From positions 5,210,501 to 5,274,500 of the forward strand of contig OY540819.1 of NCBI GenBank assembly GCA_961205875.1: a DNA stretch of 64,000 bases, in the 5' to 3' direction. Numbering within the stretch: position 1 is the stretch's first letter; each line of letters opens with the position of its first letter. Made by a program: the position numbers and the translations under genes. Origin of the DNA: Sialis fuliginosa (taxonomy: Eukaryota; Arthropoda; Insecta; Megaloptera; Sialidae). The notes beneath the pieces are model-generated. The model ran no database searches. It saw only the letters and a program-made list of their open reading frames with translations, and had not been told where the DNA came from. Shown in pieces: positions 44,375-58,052 of the stretch.

Positions 44375-44665
44375 TTAATTAATTAATATTATATAAAGTT
44401 TAACATATATTTCAATATTAAAATTCGGAATATCAAATATTTATTACCACTAAATTTACTTACAATTTTCAATATATTACATAATAATTTAATCGCACAA
44501 ATATACATATATGAGTACTACCTATAAACAAAGAGTACTTCTTTATCAAATAAGTTTCGAAATATCTGTATAATATTATAATAATCAAATGAGAGGAGCC
44601 TACTAAATTTCTGATAAGTGAATATGAATGAAAACTGGTCGACCACTTCTGCATTTCACTGTACA
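44375..44665 (-). repeat. MITE family D relic, inverted
   Basis: Reverse complement shows GTACTCATATATG..., TTATGTAATATATTGAAAATTG and AATATTTGATATTCCGAATTTT, as in the complete copies. The outer end is eroded. Confidence 0.6.
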
Positions 44666-45205
44666 CGTGTGGGTTTATTTATATTATTGATTTTAAGCTA
44701 CTGTAATTAATAGGAAATTTCCAGTAAAATAAATGTTGGTCGTCAAGTCAAGAAATGAAATTTTATTTATATTTGAAGTCGTATTAAATTGACATTTATG
44801 TATAACAATTTTTTTACTACATCAATACATACAGAATTTCAAGTTCTTCTTTTTCAGATCTGGAATTATAAACATCTGACACTTTTTTTATTTTAGCCTT
44901 TTAGTTTCCAGCACAAGAAATATTTATTGTAAAAGAAATAAAGGTAAATCTATTTCGGGTAGAGTTGGGAGTCGTTTCAAAATGACAAGTTTTGAAACAA
45001 ACGTTGTATAAAAATTGCTTATTCAGTCGTTTTTGTGAGAATTTCGCTAATTTTCCAGAAAAACAGACAAACGGTCATATTTTGTTATATTTATAATCGA
45101 TAATTATTAATATTTTTCAAAATTAATTTCGAAAGCATAAACTCATTAATCGGAATTCATACGAGAATTTGTAAATATATTTAACATTTGTTCTTGAAAA
45201 ATAGT

Positions 45206-46015
45206 AAAAAAAAACATCTGCCAAGTAAATGCACAGTGCTTCCTCGTGCTAAATTCACTAAAACCGATAGTGTTCAGATAAATTGCCTGGCATTGGTTAA
45301 CTATTTAATTTTTATACAAATTTTACTAAAAAAATCTTATTGTTCGAAATTTTTCTTAAAACGCACCTGAATATTTTTTCATATATTTTTAATTTTTTGA
45401 CAATTTCAATCTAAATCTTTTATGCAAATGTCAAAATGACATTTAAAACGTCAAAGTGACATTTAATACGCCAAAATGACATTTAAAACGTCAAAATGAC
45501 ATTTAATGTATCCAATCAAATATCAATTTAGAAAAACAAAACACGAATTTTTAAAATAAATTGAGATAAATCTTTGTAAGGGAATATTTTACAGCAAACG
45601 TAGTAGACCCATATTATAGGAAATTTAATGCTCTACAAAAAATATTCTATAAAATTTTCTCGTAACATGTGTCGTTCTTGAGATATCTTGAAAAAAGAAA
45701 TATTTTGGGGTGTCACCCCTCCCCCTTACACACGATTTTGATGATTTTGAAATGGGACCGTCCTCAAACCAAACCCAACCATCCAACCAAGTTTCAATAA
45801 TATCGATTCAGTGGTTCATGAGTTATGCGTGTGACAAGGATTCAGGGGACAGACGGACGGACGGACGGACACACGGACAGACACGGAACGAAAAGTGTTT
45901 GTCTTGACGTGAAACGGATAAATCAATTTAAAATTTTGAAATTGGAGAATTTTTTTTTTGTCTCAATCTGAAACGATCACATAGCTTCTCGTATCTTCGA
46001 TATTGCGAGGAAGCA
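45206..46015 (+). repeat. Dispersed repeat E, copy 2
   Basis: Direct repeat of copy 1, 1.6 kb downstream. It has four near-tandem TCAAAATGACATTTAA units (45428-45507) where copy 1 has two, and a longer GGAC tract (45848-45871). Confidence 0.75.
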
Positions 46016-48415
46016 AATTTTTTTTGTTCATCTTAATTCATTAAAATACTTATTTTCTAATTATATGAACCTCAACAAATATTGTATATGTATTATATTT
46101 CAAAATATTCAGCTCCATAATTAATAAATCGAAATTAAAATTACATAATTTTTAATATAATAAAGAAAATTTTGCAAATAATAAAGTAGCGTTACTATGC
46201 CAACGATTCTTGACATAGGTACTTCAGTGAAAGTCTACCAGTATTATAGCAGCTTATATCTGAACCAAAAAATCACCGAACAAAACCTTATCAAAAGAAT
46301 CCAATTTATAGAAAACTTCTATAACAAAATAGACATTAAATTAATCAAACACAATCTCTCTTTGTTGCACACAGAGCACACGCGGCCGTTGCGACGCAAG
46401 CGTCGTACGGCGTCCACACGTGCTGTACACACCGTGGCGCTTACCGAATGAATCAGTCAGCTACTAGAGGACGTCCATACCGCGTCGCGTTTCTCTGCCG
46501 TGAGCTTCCGTCACGTTTACCGCCATCGTTATCTGTTTATTGTTGTAGTCGTTTGCTATTGTTGCATATGTTAGAAAGGTACAGTCTGATTGAATTGTTG
46601 TGGTGTATTTATGTGTATTGTGAGTTTCGTCTTTTCTTTTGCTTGAAGAGTTTTATAGGTGAGAAAATTTTTATAATCTTTAAAATGTTATGATTTGAAA
46701 ATCTTTTTTAAGAATTTATATTGTTTTTCTATTTTAATATAAAATAGGTAAACAATTTTTTTCTAGTTTTTGATACTTTATATGGTTCATTTTCAAATAC
46801 ACACACCTAAAAAAATATTTGCTCAACAAAAAAATGTTTCATGAAAACACAAAGCTTGAACTAGGTGTACTTTATTTAATTTAAAAAAATAACTATTTCA
46901 AATCTTATACGATTACATTCTAAATCATAGAAAGCACAAAAAAAAATTTTATTTAAAAAAAATATAATCATTTTTGGTAAATAATGAATATTATAATTAA
47001 TTTCATATGCTAACAAATATAAATAATAATTTATAAATCTTCTTTTATCTATGAATAAAAAAGACTAAAAACACAATAATAACGTAAAAGTAGGTATGTA
47101 TAATGATTTATTAGATCTTACAAGTACAAAATCCTATAAAAGTGATATTAACTTTTTTTGATACTGTATTTAAGGTTTGAAGGATAAAGGGTTAGAATTT
47201 TATTAAAAATGGGACTACTTAAGCAATCAGTTGACGTTTTATTTATTGCACTATGATTATTGGTTCCGGAGATATAATCTTTCAAATTGTAACATTTTTT
47301 ATTGCATTCGTACTCCCGAGGTTACCCCAATACTGGCAACGTCACGCCGGGAAAGTCGTAATTCTACGTAAAAAATATATTATCTAATGTTTGTATAAAA
47401 ATTTTATACGTAGCTAATGTAACAAACATGATGAAAATAAATAAATGATTATTTTACTGCATCTATAAATTCAGTTAATTCGACAAAGAAATGTAATAAA
47501 AATTCTACAGATAAATATTTCCATTAAAACTATCATTATATCAAATAGCAAGTGGAACAGTTTTCTAGAGGAAATTTAATCCACATTTCTATGCCTCGTT
47601 TTACACCCACGCTAGCAACACGAATGCTATATATTTTTATATATTTGAAAAGAAAAATCCTCGCTTTACTGTTATAAAGTTCGCTGTTTATCTTTATTAA
47701 CTTTTATCCTATATATCTCACAATGAAGCTTATATGGGTCAAGGGATAATACTGTTTTCTGTACTCTACACACGGCCAAAGATTTTTTACAACGTTTTTA
47801 AAATATTGAAAAGATTTTCCCTTTTCATTTGATACCACTAAAAAAACATTTAATTAAGTTATGTATGTATGTTTGCTTTAATTTATAATTAAAAATTTAA
47901 ACCAAAAAGGACATATATTTTTAGAATAGGAGATTTACCCTTTTATAATTTATATTTGCTTCTTTATATGTATATAACTAACAGGATAATTCTTATTTTG
48001 AACTAAAACAAACAGTATACAGAGTGTTCCAGATCGACTGAATTTTCTGAAAACCGTAGAATTCCTTATTGAATAAGCTCCAAAAAAGTTCGGTAATTTT
48101 TTTTTTAAGTTGAATTATTTGAGATAATCGAGGTTTTAAGCGTCAAAATAAGGTTTTTACTCCTTTCCGATGCATAAAATCTCGACTATTTTGAAAGGAA
48201 CATCATTCCGTTTTAAAAATAAATTATAAAAGGATAAATCACCTATTCTGAAATATATTTGTCCTTTCTAGCTTAAATTTTCAAATATAAAGTGTAGGTA
48301 CTTGGTAAATAAAACAAAAATGAAATTATAATTTATCAGAATATATATACAGGTATGTTTCTTGAATTGATGCCAAAACAAACTTAAAAAATTGAAAAAA
48401 TGTTATTTTTAATTA
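46016..48415. other. Non-coding stretch with one GC-rich island
   Basis: The island at 46370-46560 includes CACGCGGCCGTTGCGACGCA, then an arthropod initiator-like TCAGTC at 46453, and, 200 bases later, TTATAG|gtgaga at 46655-46664 that could end a non-coding first exon on the plus strand. Downstream is AT-rich with no exon identified. Confidence 0.3.
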
Positions 48416-48665
48416 AGTCACAGGCATCAATCTTGGATAATACCCCAGTTTTGGACATTTGTTTAATTAAATGTACTAAATTAAAAATATTTGTTAATAT
48501 TTGATTACTGTCATTACTGAATCATATTCATATAGACACTTAACTGTAAAACAGCTTAATTTGATAACATTTAAATTAACAATAAAGTGTAATCTATTTA
48601 TTAATTATTATATTATCTTAGCATGTGCTTTACATTTTAAATTTTACGATTCTTTATTTTATAAC
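48416..48665 (+). repeat. Dispersed repeat K, copy 3
   Basis: More diverged: CAGGCATCAATCTTGGATAA, then ACTTAACTGTAAAACAGC and TTTTACGATTC. Short open frames across it are not genes. Confidence 0.5.
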
Positions 48666-49739
48666 ATTTGTGTTACAATTACTGGTGAAAAAAACAAACA
48701 AAATAATCGGCTATAATTTAAAAAAAACTGTATTTGCGGACTTTGGTAACTAAAATGATTTAATAACGATCTACTTGTTTTATTAGTGACATATGTACAT
48801 ATATTAATGAGAATTACAAAAAAGAAACCCATCAGTTCCAAAAAGCAGTATATCTTACCGTGTTATTTGATAGTCGTAAATAACTCAAATAATAAATGGG
48901 ATTTTTGTTCTCTATATAAAGAATTTAAAAAATGCATTTTTGAAGGTAAAACATTTCACTATTTTAATACGTTTTCATATTAAAATTTCAGAAAAATAAA
49001 ATGCGTCTTATTAAATTATATATCAAGTTTAGAAAAAAAAAACAATATTAAATAGGCTTTAAACGTACGTACATTGTACATATTCAAATAATATTTTTTT
49101 ATACTCCACCATTTCTTTTTTAAGCTAATGTATATAGTACATATATGTATATCCATTATTATTTAGAAAGGTGTTTCAAAACTACGGTAGCTTTTTGCGT
49201 AGCTCGTTTTGTATTTTGTTATTGCTTTGTAAAATAAGGTCAACAAAACACAACCTCAGAAAACCCTTTATGACAATGTTTATTTGTATGAAAACTAATT
49301 AACACCACCCTAAAACATAATGGGCTCCGCGACCTGCACACACTCACATGTTTTTAACTAAATAGTGTGGCTCATTTCACACGGACAACATTAGAAACAA
49401 TATCATTGGTATAATACCTTACTAACATAAAATAATGCTAAAGTACAAATTTAAAAATTCAGTTCTGAAATATCTTTGATAATTTATCTACCTTGGAATG
49501 TTTTGAGATGTAAACGACAATTTTAGATGCTTTTTCAACGCAAGAAATTTCATAATTTTTCATCCAGCCCTTTTTGAGATCATTTAACTAGTTTTCCTTT
49601 ATACAAAGACATACAGATCGAAATTTTTTAAAAGCTTGTTTGTCGGATAGGTCAAAACCTTTCTTGAAACGTAAAAATTCTTCAAAACTAAGCAAGTTAA
49701 GAAAACAATTAGAAGTAAACTATAAATAACGTAAAAATA

Positions 49740-49880
49740 TACACCTTAACCACAATAAAACAATGTCACTCTACACGTGTTTCGACTTCACAAGAAGTCC
49801 TCATCAGGAGCCTAACGGTCTGGAACTGTGTATATTTTTTAAGTGACTAGAAACCACAGTTTCTCCGGTTTTCTAGTTAT
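49740..49880. repeat. Dispersed repeat tail with CACGTGTTTCG / TCATCAGGAG words
   Basis: Contains ACACGTGTTTCGACTTCACA and GTCCTCATCAGGAGCC, words I associate with widespread animal repeats whose complement reads TGATGAGGAC...CGAAACACGTGT. The boundaries and the family are uncertain. Confidence 0.35.
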
Positions 49881-49999
49881 AAATAACGTGTTGTATGGGC
49901 ATCAGTAGACAAATTCAGCAACTCAAATTCAATTACGCAATGGTATTTTAATCAATATACTCAATAAGAATTAAAATTACAGTCTATAATTAAAATATA

Positions 50000-50250
50000 G
50001 ACATGTCCCGTGTTTAGTGGCACTAAACACTAATAGCATTGGTGTGTGTACCCGGTCACATTTTATTATCTCTCGGTGGAGAACTTTCTCGAGAGGTTTG
50101 TACTCGTATGGTCTAGCGATCAATCTGGCGGGCCGCCGACACGCATCTGGCTCGATGTTGACGAGCTATAAAGGCTTGATTAAATTTACACAGAAAACTA
50201 TACAAACTATACATGCTTCGTGCTTCAACAACATTGTGGACAAATAGTTG
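50000..50250 (+). promoter_or_regulatory. Candidate TATA promoter in a GC-richer island
   Basis: GC-richer sequence (GGCGGGCCGCCGACACGCAT) is followed by CTATAAAGG at 50165-50173. The local 76-codon open frame has no motif. Position-only evidence; no downstream gene was found. Confidence 0.2.
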
Positions 50251-50326
50251 TAAACAAAGTTATTTTATTAGTTGAGGTGAATATTGAATAGTGCGTTTGT
50301 TTTCTGGGAGTATAAAAAAGTATGTA

Positions 50327-50648
50327 CAGGTAAATGTCGTTTTGCGCCGGTTCAATTTACGCCGATTCACAATTACGTCGGTTGGTGTCGGCGGCGTGGG
50401 ATTCCCCGGTTCGGCCGAAACCAGACGACAGTTAGACACACTTTTACACGTTGTTTTATTCTATTACCGTGTACGCGAGTAGCCTATTGTGCGTGTGAAA
50501 TTGTTTCCGAGTTAGTTTTCGTTTTGTTTATAAGAAAAAAATAAAAATAAAATTATATCGTCGATTATATTTGTGTTCATTTTACGCCGATTTTTTTTAT
50601 GCCGGTGTCTCTCGGAACGGAACCCCGGCGTAAAACGACGTTTACCTG
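50327..50648. mobile_element. 322-bp MITE with CAGGTAAATGTCG ends
   Basis: The left end CAGGTAAATGTCGTTTTGCG and the right end CGTAAAACGACGTTTACCTG are inverted complements with one mismatch, flanked by TA on both sides. Subterminal TTTACGCCG words repeat. Overlapping open frames of 63-86 codons follow from its GC-rich middle and are not genes. Confidence 0.7.
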
Positions 50649-50692
50649 TAATTTATTGCGCTGATCTAGTTAACCGTTGTTATATGTAGGTA

Positions 50693-51529
50693 CTAGCAGT
50701 GTCCACGCGGCTTCGCTTGCGTAGACTACGGAATTATTGTTTAGGATTTTTGAAAAATATGGTCTAGTTAATTAAGTACAAACACGATAAGTTATTATTG
50801 TATTAATAACTTATCAATACCTAAATTACCTAACAAAAACGAATCAGAAGAAAAAAGTACAAATAATTTGTGTTCTGTTTAAAAAATGTTAATTATTGAA
50901 AACAAAATAAACTCAAACGTCAGCCGAGGGAATCCGAATATCTACCGAGTGTAAGCGAATCAGTCTGTTGTACATCGCTTCGATGCGGCACGACACCATA
51001 CATTTAAAATGTTACCTTTATAAATTTATTTTAAGATATTTTCTAAACTATACGACCAAATTGGATGCTGTAAAGGGCAAATTATATCTACATTAAGTAC
51101 TTATAACGATGAAATAATTTATTTCGATAAGGATTAATGTTTTGCAGGTCATAAGATCATAAGTCCATGTAAACAGAACCCAAATATTTTATGTTTTCTT
51201 TGTAACATAAAAGCAGTCATTGTGGCTTAAATATAAAAGTTAGACATATGGTGTCGCGGACTTTATTGTAGAACTTTTGATTGTATACAATTCTTTAATA
51301 CATTATTTTGTTCTATATTGAACGGTTTAGGTAGCGTATTACAAAACAGCGCGCCGACGGCAAAATTTTTTCCGACTTGATTTACTATTATCGTCACTGC
51401 TTAGTTGTTATGTCACCTAACTTAACAAAATATAGCCTATAACCTGACCAGAGAACGTACCCTATGAATTAAAAAAAAAACACGTAAATCGGATAAGTGG
51501 TTCTCGAGTGATAAGCGCACTAACGGACA
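50693..51529 (-). mobile_element. Helitron-like element, copy 2 (inverted, 5' truncated)
   Basis: Reverse complement of 35255-36149. The CTAG terminus is at 50693-50696 and the GC-rich CGAAGCCGCGTGGAC hairpin is adjacent. It stops before the (GTCT)n tract present in copy 1. Confidence 0.6.
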
Positions 51530-51619
51530 ACAAATGATATCGGTATGATGACTTCCATGTTTTTTAATCTTTTTAAATAATTTTTAATATATGAAAACTT
51601 CAATGGGATTTGTCAGAAA

Positions 51620-52110
51620 TAAAACTCACCTTTGTATTATAAATATTAGTTTTCTAATGTCCTAATGTCAAAAACATAATACACATTCGTAGAATAACTA
51701 AAAATAATTGTCCTTTAGGTTTAATTGAACTGAAAATGTTTCAAGTTTTACCAAAATTAGTGAGATAATACTCGCAACGTTCACTTTTTAGACGATAATA
51801 GTTGCAAAATTTCGAATATTTCTAAAACCTCTAATCCGATTAGCACCAAAATCAGTAGGTCTGGAGTACTCACTGAGACAAACATTTTACCCAAAAATAA
51901 TTCAGATCGGTGTATTTTTACAGTAGTTATCATGAACGAAAGAAGATTCTACACGCACAGACACACGCACAACTGCCATGCGGAAATCAACTTTTCTTTA
52001 AGTTTTGAAGGTAGTGAAATCAGAATCTGCTCTTATCTCAAACACGATTTTTCGATGGTATTACAATACTTTCATTTCTTTCAGAACATAGAAGTAATAA
52101 AGTATTTTCC
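51620..52110 (+). repeat. Dispersed repeat G, copy 1
   Basis: Matches 54468-55065 inverted. Shared words include ATATTAGTTTTCTAATGTC at the outer edge, ATCCGATTAGCACCAAAATC in the middle and CGATTTTTCGATGGTATTAC at the inner edge. A CACACGCACA tract lies inside. Confidence 0.65.
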
Positions 52111-54467
52111 ATTTATTTTCAAAGAACCTATATCATCAAAGAAGATTGGTTCGGCAATGTAATTACAATGCTTGTACCGGTTATCTTTCACGATACAAAC
52201 TTTATTTGTGTTTGTTTGAAATTAAATAGAATAAGAAATTAAGTTTTAGAAAAACTTTTTTTTTGATAGTACCTACATATCTGAAAAATCATCAGGATTT
52301 TTTTATTGAAATATTTCGATAAAAGTATAAATAATTATCTCTCTGCGATTAACTATTAAATAAAATTGGTCGTCTTGAATTCTGGACTTTAAAGAAAATA
52401 TTTTTACTACTTAATCAGTTTCAATCCAAAAAGTTATAATCATATTTAAAACTAAGAATAATTTGAAAAAATATTACAATTTTTAATTTTGGCTTATTTA
52501 TTTATTTTACTTAATCAATTTATACATTTTATACATATAATATTTCACGGTTCTATGAGAACTAATTAGATACGAAAACATTCAACATTATTTGTTTATA
52601 ATAGATTTATCATTTAATTAATTATTTTTTTAAATATCACAGATAAATTATCACCTTGACAGGTTGTAAATATTTTAATTAAATTATACAGTCAGCATCC
52701 TTGGTAAAAAAATTCAATAACCTTCTAAAAGAAACGAGATAAAACGTAATCATCGTCAGAATACTTCCACGCAAAGTCGTTTCTTTTAAAAGTCGCGCAC
52801 TATACATTGACGTCCTAAATCCTGAAAATAATCCATCTTGAGTGTAATGAAATTCTAGCAGAATACCAACAGGCGGGTCAGTGATAAGGAGAAAACATAT
52901 AGTTTACACAGCATTGCATATAGTTTATCTCGTGCCGATATTTGCGCTGAGGTGTTTCGCATAGGCAGGAATCATTGTTACCGTGTATGACACAGTAGCG
53001 TTACTATGGCTGTGAATAGTAGATGATTTTTTTTTTCATACAAAAAAGTAGGTCATATTAAGTGTTCATGTGTGAATTCTTCAAACGCCAACGAACCATG
53101 TTCTGGTTTTTGTAGGATTTTTAATTATAATTCCTGGAATTATAGCAACCAAGCAACTTGATTGGTATATAGTCGTTCAGAAACCAAAACGACTAAGTCT
53201 ACTTATAATAGAATGCTATATCTACAGTTAAATATTGTACAATGTTTTTCAATTTGCTAGCAAATGTATAAAATATTGAGTAACTTTTATGGTTTTCTGG
53301 AAAATACTTTATTAATCAAGTACTATAGTACTAAAAGTTGAAACTGAATAAAAGTAACTTTATTTATTTACAGAGAAGTATTTTACTCATAGTTTTAAGC
53401 TGATATATAAGTATTTTATAAGAGAACTCGATGTTATGTAAACAGTTTTTATTCATTAATAATTTAATATCAAAGTTTTCCCTAAATTTGTTGTAAAGGG
53501 CAATATAACAACTGTGATTTTTAGTTAAATTCAATGTATTCAAATGCAAAAATACATTTTAAAATCTTGGACAGTTCATAAATGAATTATTTAAAAAATA
53601 ATATTTATTAATGTTAAATTTACGTTTACTTATAAATAATTGAATTATGTTTCGGTAAATATTATGCTTAATTTGATATAAATATATTTGTAAATATATA
53701 CTTCTATAATTGTCGGTTTGACCAATCAGTCAGTTTGGGGTATCTTCTTAACCCTAGAAAGATAACCATATTTTATGGTACATTAAAGATAACCATACGT
53801 CGATTCGTCGTGTATACATTTGAAAGGACATATTTTGGGTTGCGTGTATAATATGTTTGTGTACTTGGTACTATGTCATCATTAGAGATTGGAAAAATAG
53901 TTGTTATTTTCAATAAAACAGTTACTAGTTGAATTTTTTTCGGAAAATAGTTGGTAAATAGTTTTTTTACGATTTAATAATAATTAGTGCAAACGAAGCA
54001 GTAAAAAGTGTCGCAAATAGTTTTAAAATAGTTGGAAAGGTAGTTGCAAATAGTTGATTTCAAATTGTGTTCAATCAAACCAGTTTTCTGAAAACGGTGG
54101 AGATATGTTATAAAAATTACAATAAACTCATTTTTACGCAATAGTTGAAAAATTATTTTTCCAATCTCTAGTCATCATATATGTTATTGTGTTATGAATA
54201 AATGAAAAACATTAAAGTTTATTTATATTTTTTATACCAAAAACTTGAAATTGCAAAAATAGATTTCTCGCGAATGCGTAGATTATTCAAAAATGAGTAT
54301 GTCGATTCGACGTGGGTTATCTAACTGGGGTTAAAAAGAGGCAGATCATTTAAAAAAGCATATTCTTATATTTTCGACGACCTTTTTTGTGTATATGCTA
54401 AATTATTGTTTATGAATTGTTTATTGAAACTGGACCATGCAATACTGTTGAAAACGAGTTTATCCTT
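52111..54467. other. AT-rich stretch between the two G repeats
   Basis: No coding signal. It contains a block near 53750-54330 with repeated TAGTTG words and two CGATTCGTCG/CGATTCGACG sites; nothing assigned. Confidence 0.4.
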
Positions 54468-55065
54468 TTACTTCCATGTTCCGAAGGAAATGGAAGTATT
54501 GTAATACCATCGAAAAATCGTGTCCGAGAAAATGACAAATTCTGATTGTTCTAACTTCAAAACGTAAAGAAAAGTTAATTTCCACATGGCGGCTGTGCGT
54601 GTGTCTGTGTGTCAGGATGTAGATTTTTTTTTCGTTCACGATAACTACCATAAAAATGCACCGATCTGAATTATTTTTGGGGAAAATGTTTGTCTCAGTG
54701 AGTACTCCAGACCTATTGATTTTGGTGCTAATCGGATTAGGGGTTTTGGAAATATTCGAAATTTTGTAACTTTTTTCGTCTAAAAAGTGAATATTGCGAG
54801 TATTATCTCACTAATTTTGATAAGATTTGGTACATTTGCAGTTCAATTGAATCTAAGGGACATTTATTATTTGTACGTGCCTAAACAGCCATTAAGGGGG
54901 TGAAAAACACACTTAAAATTTGAATTTTAAATACTAATAAAATATGTCATTAATTTATGTTGCCTTGGAAACAAATGCAACTAAATTCAAATTGTCAAAT
55001 TAGTTTTTCTACGAATGTGAATTATGTTTTTGACATTAGAAAACTAATATTTATATACAAATGGC
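54468..55065 (-). repeat. Dispersed repeat G, copy 2 (inverted)
   Basis: Reverse complement of 51620-52110, with an extra block (GCCATTAAGGGGGTGAAAAA region) absent from copy 1. The pair could be two insertions or the long ends of one 3.4-kb fold-back element. Confidence 0.65.
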
Positions 55066-57943
55066 AAAAAGAGCTGTAACTGTTGTAAGTATTTATGTTT
55101 TTTTAATGTATTACGATATGTATATTCATAGTAATAGGTTATATAAATAAAATATTTAAAAAAATGTATATTTAAAAATTATTTAAAAAGATAGAAAGAA
55201 CATGGAAGTTATGTATGGTTCTCCATACCGATATTTGTTTCATGTGTTTCTCGTTTTGACTTCAGAACAATTAGTTTATCTACCTTCATTAGAAATATTC
55301 ATGTACATATTTCGGATAGTAACGCCGTTAAAAACCGTATGGACTATTTTTGAACACGTAAGCTTTTTTAATCTACGCCACTGTTTACACCTCACAACGT
55401 GAGAGGGTTAGATATTGTCGCTACGATATAAAATACCACATACACACAACACACACATCAACGCTGAAAAACGTAGCGACATTGTGTTGCAAATAGGGAG
55501 TTCAGCGATGTAGGTATAAAGGAACCGATGCTGGATACAAAAGATTTGATTAAAGGTTAAACGCGTTCGGTATGAATCGAAAGATAAATAATTCAAAAGT
55601 GCTGGGAATTATGCAGTGTACAAAGTTAAAGTGCTGCTATAAAATGTTATAATGGCTTTCTGAACTAATGCATGGTGTCGATTTTTGTTTTTCATTCGGT
55701 CCTGTAACTCATTGATAACATGTAGATAATTATGTAGGTACAATGCTGAATTTTTAAAAATAACATGTCAGAAATGAATGTAGGTATAATCATTTTCTAT
55801 CGTGTATATTTTTTTCAGTAGGGAAATAGTGATTTACTTGGTTTGTATTATAGTGATTTTAAACTTACTAATTATGTATTTTAAGATCTTAAATTCATAA
55901 AAAATTACAATGTAAAAATATTTTATTAATATTTGATCTGTATCAAAATTCAGTAAGTACCTAAGTAAACTTTTATAACTCTGTTCATTCCGAAATATTC
56001 GTTACATTTGTAAAAAATTGAAAAAGAAATTTAATAAATTTAATACTAGAAGTTCTCTGTGCAACTGACTGCTCAAAGCATGTAGGTACCATATCCTCAC
56101 CATGGCAGCATTGGTGATTAGAAATTACATCACCATCAAAATTGCTGTTAATTATCTTCTTCTTTTTTATTTATTAATATGTTTATTTAAAAAAATCAAT
56201 TATATTTTTTGTCAATACGTATTTGACTTAATTAAATTATCAAATATCCAAAATTAGTTTAAAGATCTTAAAATGTTGTACTGTCAAAGGAACATCAAAA
56301 TCATATCACTATAAACAAACATTTATTAAATATTGAAAAAATTAATTATATTTAAAAAATATTTTTATTTTAGACGGAATTAGATACGATGTAAAATGAT
56401 ATTATTTTATTTATAAAATATGTAGGTATATATAACAATATAAAATTTTAATTGGTGATTTAGATTTTTATTAAAATGCAATCTTGAATAGATTCGTTTA
56501 TATAATAAAAATAACATTAATAAAACGATATAAAATAACAAGGTACTTTACTGTTCAGTTTCAATGAAACAGAAAATAATCTTTCATAAATTCCTTAACA
56601 ACTCAATTAAAAATTAAAATATTTTCTATGCAATAGAAAAGTAGAAATAAAACAAAACTATTTGTAATCTGCTTTAAAACACTTAAAACTTAACTTTAGT
56701 TTTTCCGCTAGTGTATCCTTCGTTAACTGTTCCACTTTTTTTCTTCCACTGCAAAAGTTTTCTCTTGTTTCTTATAAAGCACCAACTGAAACAGATGTTG
56801 TGATCTTTTAGAAATCTTATATATTTGTTTCGATGAAATTCTATACTAAGTACATACAATATATCACTTTTTTATTTATTCTATAAAAACATCATTGTTA
56901 TTTAATGCTTCGGTATAATATCTTCTGTTTTTATTTATTTATAAAATATATGTCTACGGTTTATCTTTTCTATGTTATTTTATGTTTTCTTGTTTTTTTC
57001 TTTAATTTTTCCTTCTAAAAATCATTGATTCATTATTATCTATAACATAATACAATATCTATATAGGTAACAGCATTTTGATTATTTCATGACTTCAATA
57101 ACTAAGTTAATGAGGAATCAGTTTATACACTAATAAATCAGATAAAACCGCTATTTTTAATTAACTAACGAACTAATAAAAAAATCATCAATAAAAATTC
57201 GTGTTAAAATCGATGAATATTTATTGTGTGGCTTTTAAGAATGTAGAAAAAAAGTTTTTTAATAGAGTAAATGTGTAGAATAAACAATATACTTTCAGTA
57301 AAAAAATATCACTGAATGAATTTCATTGATCTCATCACTATTCTACATTTTTATTGATTCAGTTACACTTCACTGATTCCCAGTTGTATATTTATTTTCT
57401 TAATCAATGAATAGTCACTGACATGACTGAAGAATTTAAGACCGAAGATTTTCTTTGTCAAACAGCTACAACATATATTTGAATCAAACAATACATTAAT
57501 CTCTATCAGTATCAGCATTAATGTTTTAAAACTATGACTATTATCCACTCTCTGCAACTAAAACCTAATTCTACCGCCTCTGGTAACAATAATTAAGCCG
57601 ATTTACCACCACTCCACCCATTAAAATGCTCGCGTATGTATGCATGTACAGTATACATACATACATACATCTATCCTGATGTTATCATTACCATAATACC
57701 AACGCATTGCTGTTTACAAAACCTATGATTACAAAAGAAATGTTATCAGAGGTAACCTCTATAAAAGGACCCTTTAATTCTACCCCATACTCATTAGAAT
57801 GAGTGAATGGCTATTTATTATGTCCACCAGTGGCGTTGTAAGAATAAATTAAAAATTAAATAATACAGTTAATGTGACACATTCTGTCATTTTCCCTAGT
57901 TACACTATTGTATAAACTTATAATTTATCTATAAAAAAAAACA
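55066..57943. other. AT-rich stretch, nothing recognised
   Basis: Short open frames at 55202-55402, 55408-55596 and 57363-57557 have no motif. A (CATA)n tract lies at 57655-57671. Confidence 0.45.
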
Positions 57944-58052
57944 ACTCTATTTCATTTATGAATGCAGTGGTTGCCGGGGTTTTGACGGTACGAATCGTGC
58001 ATTTTACCGTCAAAAATCACGGCAACCACTGCATTTTTAAATGAAATAGAGT
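57944..58052. repeat. 109-bp near-perfect hairpin
   Basis: The left arm ACTCTATTTCATTTATGAAT and GCAGTGGTTGCCGGGGTTTT pairs with the right arm down to AAATGAAATAGAGT, over about 45 bases with a loop of about 14 (CGAATCGTGCATTT). The length fits a very small fold-back MITE or a long hairpin RNA precursor. Confidence 0.7.

Noticed and set aside
50284-50544. Overlapping 63- and 86-codon frames
   Set aside because: They run across the inverted-repeat end of a GC-rich MITE, where chance frames are long.
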